DNA of 9,400 bases. Origin: RGIG6353 sp964558655 (GTDB lineage Bacteria > Bacillota > Clostridia > Oscillospirales > SIG627). Under the pieces are notes generated by a model. The model was given only the letters and a program-made list of their open reading frames with translations, was not told the origin of the DNA and searched no databases. The stretch lies in NCBI GenBank assembly GCA_964558655.1, contig CAZLEX010000043.1:1-9400 (forward strand), read 5' to 3'. Below, one piece after another: positions 1 to 5,935 of this stretch. The translations under genes were made by a program, and so were the position numbers. The stretch's first letter is position 1. Every line of letters starts with the position of its first letter.

Positions 1-104
1 ATATTTTAGGTCACTCAAGCATTAACACAACAAGAATTTATATTATTTCAACCGGTCGGGAACATAACAGAAAAATGGAAAATATGCGGCTGGTAATTAA
101 TTAA
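1..104 (+). CDS. Tyrosine recombinase/integrase, C-terminal end (partial)
   Basis: The 5' part lies outside the window. Reading from base 3 gives 33 residues ending at the TAA at 102-104. They contain LGHSSINTTRIY, the hallmark end of the XerC/XerD/phage-integrase catalytic domain: the His of LGH is a conserved active-site residue, and the Tyr of TRIY would be the nucleophile that attacks DNA. A short basic tail (REHNRKMENMRLVIN) follows, as is usual for clostridial members. Such enzymes cut and rejoin DNA at paired sites, in integration, excision or inversion of promoter segments. The gene stops 31 bp before a perfect 22-bp inverted repeat, so it is a good candidate for the enzyme acting on those repeats (inference). 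The Arg-rich N-terminal active-site boxes are not visible. Confidence 0.85.
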   Translation, partial: ILGHSSINTTRIYIISTGREHNRKMENMRLVIN

Positions 105-112
105 AAAATAAA

Positions 113-131
113 AAACGCCTAAACAGCGTTT
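113..131 (+). terminator. Small hairpin after the recombinase gene
   Basis: AAACGC (113-118) can pair with GCGTTT (126-131) around a 7-nt loop, starting 9 bp after the recombinase stop codon. It sits where a terminator is expected, but only a few T residues follow (TTTAATAA), so termination may be weak. Confidence 0.35.
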
Positions 132-135
132 AATA

Positions 136-157
136 ACATAATTAATATTATGTTGTA
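136..157 (+). repeat. Left 22-bp inverted repeat (IRL)
   Basis: This is the exact reverse complement of 413-434 over all 22 bases. The repeat has an internal dyad: ACATAAT and ATTATGT separated by TAAT, extended to AACATAAT/ATTATGTT when base 135 is included. Paired short arms around a small spacer are the usual form of a tyrosine recombinase core site. Identity breaks immediately on both flanks (135 against 435, 158 against 412). Confidence 0.8.
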
Positions 158-301
158 TCGAAAGTTATCAATAACAATTTAATAATTATCGATAAAATAC
201 ATCACACGGTTATTTTACACCAATAGCAAGAAAAAGTAAAGTGTTTTTTGATAAAAAATTAAATTTTGTCGAATTTTTTTATATTTATTTCAACACAAAT
301 A

Positions 302-331
302 AGCCTTGTCAAATAAAAATTTGAAAAGGCT
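302..331. other. Imperfect hairpin inside the invertible segment
   Basis: AGCCTT (302-307) pairs with AAGGCT (326-331), and TCAAAT (309-314) pairs with ATTTGA (319-324). A single G/A mismatch separates the two helices and the loop is AAAA. It lies upstream of the TTGACA box. No clear T-run follows on either strand, so it is not a textbook terminator. It could still block read-through from the recombinase gene, or bind a protein. Confidence 0.45.
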
Positions 332-391
332 GAATTATTATGCTCATTTTTGCTCTGTATATCTGTAATACGGATTATGAGCATTATTTTT

Positions 392-423
392 TTGACAGTT
401 ACCACACATATTTACAACATAAT
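392..423 (+). promoter_or_regulatory. Candidate promoter of the SPFH operon
   Basis: A perfect -35 consensus TTGACA is at 392-397. The best -10 match is CATAAT at 418-423, inside the right inverted repeat, five of six bases, but the 20-nt spacing is longer than the usual 17. Weaker -10 matches such as TACAAC at 413-418 have 15-nt spacing. The -35 box would move with the invertible segment while the -10 stays in the repeat, so inversion would break and remake the promoter. The true start site needs mapping. Confidence 0.42.
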
Positions 424-434
424 ATTAATTATGT
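413..434 (-). repeat. Right 22-bp inverted repeat (IRR)
   Basis: This is the second copy, inverted relative to 136-157 with no mismatch. It ends 10 bp before the ribosome binding site of the SPFH gene, so the junction with the invertible segment falls in the 5' leader or the promoter of that gene. It has the same internal dyad (ACATAAT, ATTA, ATTATGT). Confidence 0.8.
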
Positions 435-444
435 AATAAATTCT

Positions 445-451
445 GAGGAGG
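445..451 (+). promoter_or_regulatory. Ribosome binding site fixing the GTG start at 460
   Basis: GAGGAGG lies 8 nt before GTG at 460-462. It is the strongest Shine-Dalgarno match in this leader. It decides for the GTG start over the in-frame ATG at 340, which has only AAAAGG upstream. Confidence 0.8.
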
Positions 452-459
452 AATTTGTT

Positions 460-1764
460 GTGGCAATATTTAATGTTATAAAATACGACGGCGGTCCAGA
501 TGTTTTCGCTTGGAAACACCCTAATACTGAATTGGGAACTTGGACACAGCTTATCGTAAATGAGTCCCAAGAGGCCGTTTTGGTAAAAGGCGGACAGGTT
601 TGTGATGTGTTTGGTGCAGGTAGGCACACATTGGAAACCGCAAATATTCCGATACTTAACAAATTAGTCAATCTTCCGTTTGGCGGTCGTTCTCCGTTTA
701 GTGCTGAAGTGTGGTATATAAACAAAGTTTTTTCTTTGGATGTAAAATGGGGAACATCATCCCCCATACAGTTGCAAGATCCGAAGTATAAGGTTTTTAT
801 ACCTGTTAGAGCTTTCGGTCAATTCGGTATACAAATTGAAGATTCAAAGAAATTTTTACTTAAGTTGGTTGGCACACTGTCTCAGTTTGATAAAGCAACG
901 CTTTTGAAATTTTTTAGAGGAGTTTATCTTACCAAAGTAAAAGATGCAATTTCATCTTATCTTGTACATAAAAATATAAGTACATTGGAAATAAATGCTT
1001 ATCTTGAAGAAATATCTACATTTTTACAGGAAAAAATAACGCCTGTGTTTAAAGAGTATGGCATTAAACTTGTATCGTTCTTTGTTAACGATATAAATGT
1101 ACCCGAAGATGATTCTGCTGTTGCTCAATTAAAAAAAGCACTTGCAAAAAAAGCCGAAATGGATATCGTCGGATACAGTTATCAGCAAGAGCGTTCTTTC
1201 GATACATTGGAAGGTGCCGCTACTAATCCAAATTCAATGCAAGGCGGTTTTATGGGTGCGGGCATCGGTTTGGGAATGGGTGTAGGTGTTAGCGGTGCTA
1301 TCGGGCAACAATTCGGTGGATTAACGCAAAATTTGAATATTGCCGAAACAAAAGAGTGTCCCAAATGCAAAGCCAGAATCGGTCTTAACGAAAGATTTTG
1401 TAATCATTGCGGATGCGACACAACATCTCCCCCTAAGGAAGAAAAAAAGGTAGAAACAGACAATATTGTTTGTGCTGCTTGTGGCACAAAATTGACGGAA
1501 AAAACAAAATTCTGCCTTGAGTGCGGAAAGAAGTACAATCCTTGCTCAAAGTGTAAAGCTGATCTTCCGGATGGAGCAACATCTTGCACTGTTTGCGGAG
1601 CTAAAGTTCCGACACCTTGTCCTCAGTGCGGTCATTTATTGGAAGGTAATAGCAAATTTTGTTCGGAATGCGGTTATTCTTTAGTGAAAAAATGCAAGAA
1701 TTGCGGAAGTCTGCTAAACGGTAATACAAAGTTCTGCTCCGAATGTGGAATGGCAACAGAATAA
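460..1764 (+). CDS. SPFH/band-7 protein with five zinc ribbons (YdjI-like)
   Basis: The protein has 434 aa and starts MAIFNVIKYDGG at a GTG with a strong ribosome binding site. Residues about 20-225 match the SPFH (band 7) family often labelled 'virion core protein', related to YdjI of Bacillus subtilis: NESQEAVLVKGG, then FGAGRHTLETANIP, then the beta and helical core ending FVNDINVPEDD. Residues 261-290 are a Gly/Met-rich linker. The tail holds five double-CxxC zinc ribbons: C300/C303-C314/C317, C338/C341-C352/C355, C362/C365-C376/C379, C387/C390-C401/C404 and C412/C415-C426/C429. No signal peptide or membrane helix is visible. SPFH proteins assemble on membrane surfaces, so it probably sits on the inner face of the membrane, perhaps on its operon partners. 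An in-frame ATG at 340 would add 40 residues unlike the family. The exact function is unknown. Confidence 0.85.
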   Translation: MAIFNVIKYDGGPDVFAWKHPNTELGTWTQLIVNESQEAVLVKGGQVCDVFGAGRHTLETANIPILNKLVNLPFGGRSPFSAEVWYINKVFSLDVKWGTSSPIQLQDPKYKVFIPVRAFGQFGIQIEDSKKFLLKLVGTLSQFDKATLLKFFRGVYLTKVKDAISSYLVHKNISTLEINAYLEEISTFLQEKITPVFKEYGIKLVSFFVNDINVPEDDSAVAQLKKALAKKAEMDIVGYSYQQERSFDTLEGAATNPNSMQGGFMGAGIGLGMGVGVSGAIGQQFGGLTQNLNIAETKECPKCKARIGLNERFCNHCGCDTTSPPKEEKKVETDNIVCAACGTKLTEKTKFCLECGKKYNPCSKCKADLPDGATSCTVCGAKVPTPCPQCGHLLEGNSKFCSECGYSLVKKCKNCGSLLNGNTKFCSECGMATE

Positions 1765-1780
1765 AAGAGGGGGCGAATTT

Positions 1781-2455
1781 ATGTTAAAAAAGTCAAAACA
1801 TATGATGTTAATTTGCACTGCGACATCAATAGCAGTAACAGTAATATTCTATCTTCTGACATTTGACAGTATTTTTACCGTTCCAATGCGTTGGTTGTCC
1901 TTAATGTTTTTGGTTTTAGCCGAAATAATAGCAACTGCTAAAACATTTATACTTAAAAGAACAATATTTGCCTTTTCAAATATTGTAACAAGTATCGTTC
2001 ACATTATTGCAACTCTTGCGGTTTCGATAATTTTTGTGAATATTTTCCCCCTGATGATAAAAAAGTATATTTTACTGAATACATTGCTGTTGTGTGTCCT
2101 TTTAGCCGCTGATGCCATAATAGTATTTTTTGCTAATCGTGTGAGGCACAAAAAAGGTAAATTGAATGAAAGTCAATCCGTTATCAGATGCTGTCTTGAA
2201 AAAGCCACATCTTTATTTGTTGAATTCGGTACTGCGGATTATAAAAAAGATTTGGAAGAAATTGTCGAATTGTTAAAGTATTCAGATAACAGTTGTTTGT
2301 CACAAGACGAAATGACGGTTATGAGTATGCTTGACGAATTGCAATTGCTATTGAAGAATAAGGGCGACGGTATTTCCGAAAAAATCAACGAAATTAAAAA
2401 TGCTATCAAATTGCGGTCAATAAAAGTCGCAAGTGCAAAACGCGGAAGTTATTAA
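1781..2455 (+). CDS. Four-helix membrane protein of the SPFH operon
   Basis: The 224-aa protein starts at ATG 1781, 7 nt after AGAGGGGG and 16 bp after the SPFH gene stop. An in-frame ATG at 1745 lies inside the SPFH gene and has no good ribosome binding site, so it was not chosen. Four hydrophobic stretches are seen near residues 8-28, 35-57, 62-90 and 95-120. A soluble, charged, largely helical C-terminal part of about 100 residues follows (VRHKKGKLNESQ onward), probably cytoplasmic because basic residues follow the last helix. I recognise no family. The position suggests it anchors or partners the SPFH protein (inference). Confidence 0.75.
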   Translation: MLKKSKHMMLICTATSIAVTVIFYLLTFDSIFTVPMRWLSLMFLVLAEIIATAKTFILKRTIFAFSNIVTSIVHIIATLAVSIIFVNIFPLMIKKYILLNTLLLCVLLAADAIIVFFANRVRHKKGKLNESQSVIRCCLEKATSLFVEFGTADYKKDLEEIVELLKYSDNSCLSQDEMTVMSMLDELQLLLKNKGDGISEKINEIKNAIKLRSIKVASAKRGSY

Positions 2456-2481
2456 AATTCATGTAGAAAGGTCAATTTTTT

Positions 2482-2934
2482 ATGTCGACAGATAGAATGT
2501 TATTTTGGCTGTCACTTGCAATGGTTTTACCTACAGTGATAGTTTGTTTGCAAAAACTCCCCATTTATGCAAAGAATAAAATGGACAAATCAATAGCGTA
2601 CCGGTTGGCTAAAGTGCAGCTTAGTTGGGGCATGCTTTCCTTTTTTCTATTTATTCTAAATGGTTACATTGGTTTGTCCGTTAATTACTATTATTGCTTG
2701 AGCTCATTAGTTTGTATAGCCTGTGCGATTGTTACAATAATTGCAGCAAAAAAATTCCATGACAATGAAAAAGTAAAAAAACAATCTAACCAATATGCAC
2801 CGGAACAAGAAAATATTGATTCCACAAACAGCACAACTTCGGCAAAACCTAAAATTGTCGTTTGCAAGTGCTGTGGAGCTAACAATACTATTACGGGCAC
2901 TGTCGGTGAATGTGGATATTGCGTTCGCCTTTAA
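2482..2934 (+). CDS. Small membrane protein with C-terminal zinc ribbon
   Basis: The 150-aa protein is preceded by GAAAGG with 10-nt spacing, 26 bp after the previous gene. Hydrophobic segments lie near residues 5-25, 45-65 and 70-90. A polar linker (about 91-122) leads to a zinc ribbon formed by C128xxC131 and C144xxC147 (CKCCGANN and CGYC). Zinc ribbons also occur in the first and last genes of this operon, which suggests a common zinc-dependent assembly or sensing principle (inference). I do not recognise the family. With three helices the ribbon may face either side. The Cys-rich ribbon suggests the cytoplasm. Confidence 0.75.
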   Translation: MSTDRMLFWLSLAMVLPTVIVCLQKLPIYAKNKMDKSIAYRLAKVQLSWGMLSFFLFILNGYIGLSVNYYYCLSSLVCIACAIVTIIAAKKFHDNEKVKKQSNQYAPEQENIDSTNSTTSAKPKIVVCKCCGANNTITGTVGECGYCVRL

Positions 2935-2961
2935 AATGATATTTAATAGGAGGAAAATTAT

Positions 2962-3147
2962 ATGTATAACTACAAAGTGGAAAATATCGTTATCAAGGCG
3001 TCATTATTTATTGATGCACAAGATTTAATTACTAAAAAGGTTCAGCCTTTGCTTGATATGGGTGCAAAGAAAGGATGGAGGCTTCATACTTTTACATCTA
3101 CAAGTTCAAGCAAAGGAATAAACATCTGTCTTGTTTGGGAAATTTAA
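2962..3147 (+). CDS. Small protein, possibly DUF4177-like
   Basis: The 61-aa protein has a near-perfect AGGAGG (2948-2953) 8 nt before its ATG. The pattern YNYKV near the start, a central helix (residues about 19-37), then the KKGWRLHTFT segment and a final ICLVWE strand resembles the beta-alpha-beta layout of the DUF4177 family, whose members read 'YKVV ... LN-LGAEGWELV ... FKR'. DUF4177 proteins are small, cytosolic and of unknown function. The strong ribosome binding site and tight operon placement support a real gene. The family match is by eye only. Confidence 0.65.
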   Translation: MYNYKVENIVIKASLFIDAQDLITKKVQPLLDMGAKKGWRLHTFTSTSSSKGINICLVWEI

Positions 3148-3165
3148 ATTTGAGGTGTTGCTAAT

Positions 3166-3582
3166 ATGAATTTAAAATGTGAATCATGTGGAGCCCCTCT
3201 TTCTGTAAAAGAGGGAACTGGTATATCTATTTGTGATTATTGCGGAGCTCAAAATATAATACAGAATGATTTTGTAAAGCCTATAGAAGAAAAAAAGGAA
3301 CATATCGAAGATGTAATTGTAGAAATAATTCCGTGCATTGGAACTACAATTTTTCAAAGGAAACAATTTGTGGTTCACCGCACATATGCAGAAGTATTGG
3401 ATAAAAAAACAAATGCTAAAGAATTGCATATAGATTTTAAGGATGTTATGCAATACGGAAAAGTATTTTTATCAGACGGTATGATGTGGTTTAAAATGAA
3501 AAGTAATCAAAAGCATACCGTTAATTTCTGTACAAAAAATAAATATGATTTAGCAATATGTGCTCTTAAAGGATTAATATGA
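3166..3582 (+). CDS. Zinc-ribbon protein with beta-rich C-terminal domain
   Basis: The 138-aa protein starts 8 nt after GAGGTG, 18 bp after the preceding gene. An N-terminal zinc ribbon uses C5xxC8 and C23xxC26 (CESCGAPL and CDYCGAQN), a form common in Firmicute membrane-associated zinc-ribbon proteins. After an acidic linker (about 38-50), residues about 50-138 alternate predicted beta strands (VIVEIIP, FVVHRTYAEVLD, ELHIDFKDVMQYG, KVFLSDGMMWFKMK) and end with a helix (YDLAICALKGLI). This order is reminiscent of bacterial PH-like domains, which bind lipids or partners. No membrane helix is seen. It is the last gene of the SPFH operon and is followed by a strong terminator. The function is unknown. 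Confidence 0.72.
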   Translation: MNLKCESCGAPLSVKEGTGISICDYCGAQNIIQNDFVKPIEEKKEHIEDVIVEIIPCIGTTIFQRKQFVVHRTYAEVLDKKTNAKELHIDFKDVMQYGKVFLSDGMMWFKMKSNQKHTVNFCTKNKYDLAICALKGLI

Positions 3583-3623
3583 ATGTCATTTATTATATAT
3601 TGATATGATTTTTTTTGGCGTTG

Positions 3624-3675
3624 AAAAAATTCCTTCTATGATAGAATATAAATAATATCATAGAAGGAATTTTTT
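3624..3675. terminator. Bidirectional terminator, 20-bp perfect stem
   Basis: Bases 3624-3643 and 3656-3675 are perfect reverse complements around a 12-nt loop. The stem starts with AAAAAA and ends with TTTTTT, so either strand gives a hairpin with a U-tract. It lies 41 bp after the zinc-ribbon gene and 117 bp past the end of the convergent TIM-barrel gene, so it can stop both transcripts. The 117 bp between it and the convergent gene (3676-3792) hold nothing recognisable. Confidence 0.85.
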
Positions 3676-3792
3676 ATGGCAATACGGTGTGCGGGCTTGT
3701 CTTTAAAATAATTTTGAAGTTGAGTGCCGTGTGTTCAAAACGGTATGCGTGATATTGTGGTCCGACATAAACGATTTGTGAAAAATACAAAC

Positions 3793-5838
3793 TTATTCGA
3801 ATTCAATATCTATGATTTCGGCAGACCGTAATGGCACAATGGTACTTATTCTGTTTTCGTTTACCGTTAATTCATATCCGTCATATTTTGTTTTACTTAC
3901 GGCTTTTTTGATTTTTTTATTAAATGTTACTTCCGGAATGTTATACCAATAGTCATCGTTTGTTAAAATCAGTCGGCATTGTTTTTCGCTGTTATTTTGA
4001 ATACATATGTATTTACATATTCGTCTGCGAGTACCGTATTCGGTAACAATGTCGTGATCTATAAACGGTGAATTTGAATATTTTTGAACGGCATATCCGC
4101 ACTTTATCCAAAAATCACTGCTGTACGGTTTGTAAGAGAGAAAATGCGTCCAAAGTGCGTTGAGAGGCTCACTGTCTTTTTTTGAGTCAAAAGAATACAC
4201 AGCACTGTTTTCTATTACTTCACAGCCGTTTCCGATGTTTGCGGCAAGTACAATGCCGCCGAAAGAGTTGTTTTCCTGTACGATAATATTAAAACCTGCG
4301 GGCACTTTGTCCGGCAAGGTAATTAAAAATACAGTTCTTTCGGTATTTTTTATTATATCAAGTTGTTTTTCGGAATATAAATCCGAATTGATTACAAGAA
4401 GTGCACCGCTGTAAATACCGAACCGTTTTGGCATGGATTCAATATCTTCCAGTCTGACAATTGAATTAACCGGTGCGGCTGCATACAGTAATTCTGTAAG
4501 AATTTGTGTGGTTACAGTCCGCCTGTTTTCATATAATTCGGATAATTCTTTATCAATTATTTTGTCGTTCCACACAAGCGTGACACCGGCGTTTCCGTAA
4601 ACATCCGGTGTAAAGGCGGTGTTCCAGACATTTTTTATGTAGTCCCAATCGTTTTTTTTCAATGAATCGCATAAGCAAAAGAGCGGAGCGTCGATAATCG
4701 GTTTGACACCGTTTTTTGTGTAGATTAGTGAATTCAGGTTACATGAAGCCGACATTTGCATATATGTACGCATATGTTCATATACGCCCCATTGTTCCAT
4801 ATTATCGTGAATATTTGTGATTGGTAAAATATCGACATTTGGCATTGTTGCACGGTTAATCATAAGTTTAGATAAAAACCAGTAATGTATTTTTCTCCGT
4901 TCTTCGTCTTTAAGGAGAAATCCGTTATATTCACTTGCCAAAACACTGACCGCACCGGAAACATCTTCTATTATGCAAGAATTTGCACCGGCATTTGCAA
5001 TACTTCTGTAATCGACACCGTAACGGTAAATAGATTCTATCGCACAGGTAGTCCATGCATTATTAAAATGAGCACTTTTTCCGGCACAAGTCAGTCTCGA
5101 ATAAAACTTTTGATAAAACAAACTCCATGAATCCGCGAGAAATTTTATGTACTCAAGATAACATTCTTTCATGATAAAATCTTTAGGATTAGTTTCTGCC
5201 GGAATTATATTACCTGTAATTGCCTGAAATTGCTCAAGAATATCATCATTGCAAATCGATGAAGGTACGGTAAGTCTCGGCGACGATATTCCGTCGGCAA
5301 TTTGAATTCCGTCAAAATCGTAGTCGTTAAGTACCTGTACTGTTTTTTTCTGCAGTTCGTCGTAATAAAAAGTTCCGTCATTCAATCTTTTTAGCATATG
5401 TGTGGAAATATATGTGCCCGAGCTGTCTTTTTCAAATACTTCCGGGTGAAGCTTATGGAAATGATCTAATACGATGTTTCCTTTATCGTCTTTGTAACTG
5501 CAATAATTAAAAAAGCTGATATATACTTTTATACCGTGTGAATGTAATTCTTTTACAAGAGCTTTAAGCTGATAGTTAGTCCATGATTGCCGTTTACGCT
5601 CGGGACAAAATTTATGACCGACATAACTGCACTCCGCATCGGACAGCTTTTCTTCACGGAAAAATCCTTTGTGCCCGAAAACAAATCCGAGCCATGAAAG
5701 TAACAGGGAAATACCCGTTGGAACGAATCCTGCCCTTTCAATAAAGTCATTTACTCCGTAATCATCTGCTGTGTTATCAAATCCTATAAGTTCTATCCAA
5801 CACCATTTTTTAAAATTTTTATCTTTAAAAATGTCCAT
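3793..5838 (-). CDS. Glycosidase-like TIM-barrel protein, substrate unknown
   Basis: The 681-aa protein starts at an ATG preceded by AAGGAG with 5-nt spacing. No signal peptide or membrane helix is seen, so it is cytoplasmic. Residues about 10-400 look like a (beta/alpha)8 barrel of glycoside hydrolase type: LKALVKELHSHGIKVYISFF (91-110), then DFDGIQIADG (174-183) in the position of a strand 4 active-site loop, then ANSCIIEDVSG (285-295). D182 and E291/D292 are possible acids, by inference only. Residues about 440-550 resemble a Rossmann-like beta-galactosidase trimerisation domain (GALLVINSDLYSEKQLDIIKN). The rest is beta-rich, ending in a typical C-terminal beta domain. I cannot place it in a named GH family. 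It may hydrolyse imported oligosaccharides. It is separated from the oxidoreductase operon upstream by a hairpin, and no clear promoter is visible in the gap. Confidence 0.75.
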   Translation of the reverse strand: MDIFKDKNFKKWCWIELIGFDNTADDYGVNDFIERAGFVPTGISLLLSWLGFVFGHKGFFREEKLSDAECSYVGHKFCPERKRQSWTNYQLKALVKELHSHGIKVYISFFNYCSYKDDKGNIVLDHFHKLHPEVFEKDSSGTYISTHMLKRLNDGTFYYDELQKKTVQVLNDYDFDGIQIADGISSPRLTVPSSICNDDILEQFQAITGNIIPAETNPKDFIMKECYLEYIKFLADSWSLFYQKFYSRLTCAGKSAHFNNAWTTCAIESIYRYGVDYRSIANAGANSCIIEDVSGAVSVLASEYNGFLLKDEERRKIHYWFLSKLMINRATMPNVDILPITNIHDNMEQWGVYEHMRTYMQMSASCNLNSLIYTKNGVKPIIDAPLFCLCDSLKKNDWDYIKNVWNTAFTPDVYGNAGVTLVWNDKIIDKELSELYENRRTVTTQILTELLYAAAPVNSIVRLEDIESMPKRFGIYSGALLVINSDLYSEKQLDIIKNTERTVFLITLPDKVPAGFNIIVQENNSFGGIVLAANIGNGCEVIENSAVYSFDSKKDSEPLNALWTHFLSYKPYSSDFWIKCGYAVQKYSNSPFIDHDIVTEYGTRRRICKYICIQNNSEKQCRLILTNDDYWYNIPEVTFNKKIKKAVSKTKYDGYELTVNENRISTIVPLRSAEIIDIEFE

Positions 5839-5887
5839 TTTAGCTCCTTCAATATTTCGATTTACAGAGTGGGAGTATGTAAATATT

Positions 5888-5928
5888 TGTCATAAAGCAG
5901 TAGCCGGTTAGACTACTGCTTTATGATA
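5888..5928 (-). terminator. Hairpin at the end of the oxidoreductase operon
   Basis: CATAAAGCAGTAG (5891-5903) pairs perfectly with CTACTGCTTTATG (5913-5925) around a 9-nt loop. Three outer pairs, one of them G-T, extend the stem. It starts 8 bp after the gamma subunit stop codon on the minus strand. The T-run normally expected after the stem is poor (ACAAATATTT), so read-through into the TIM-barrel gene 50 bp further on is possible. Confidence 0.65.
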
Positions 5929-5935
5929 TCGGAAA

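Larger units (their letters stand above)
136..434. promoter_or_regulatory. Candidate invertible promoter segment (inverton)
   Basis: Perfect 22-bp inverted repeats at 136-157 and 413-434 enclose 255 bp of very AT-rich, apparently non-coding DNA (158-412). The segment lies directly between a tyrosine recombinase gene and the start of the SPFH operon. It carries a TTGACA box near its right end directed at the operon, and an imperfect hairpin in its middle. Phase-variable promoters of Clostridia and Bacteroides have this layout: inverted repeats of about 20 bp, a few hundred bp of segment, a nearby tyrosine recombinase and a promoter pointing outward. In the orientation given here the promoter would face the operon (ON). 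Inversion would point it at the 3' end of the recombinase gene (OFF). Actual inversion has not been shown. Confidence 0.68.

Noticed and set aside
10..96. Open frame 1 stretch ending in TGGTAA after an early TAG, possible broken gene
   Set aside because: Frame 3 of the same bases gives an unmistakable integrase tail, so frame 1 is a shadow.
429..767. Minus-strand open frame opposite the SPFH gene
   Set aside because: No ribosome binding site or family likeness. The plus strand codes for a clear SPFH protein.
3624..3675. 20-bp palindrome as a possible small mobile repeat (MITE-like)
   Set aside because: Position between convergent genes and T-runs on both strands explain it as a bidirectional terminator. 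No second copy or target duplication is seen.
3676..3711. Short ATG frame (11 codons) just after the terminator
   Set aside because: No ribosome binding site and too short, and it starts in the terminator T-run.
5850..5900. ATGACA as a -35 box for the TIM-barrel gene on the minus strand
   Set aside because: No acceptable -10 at 16-18 nt spacing, and it overlaps the terminator-like hairpin.
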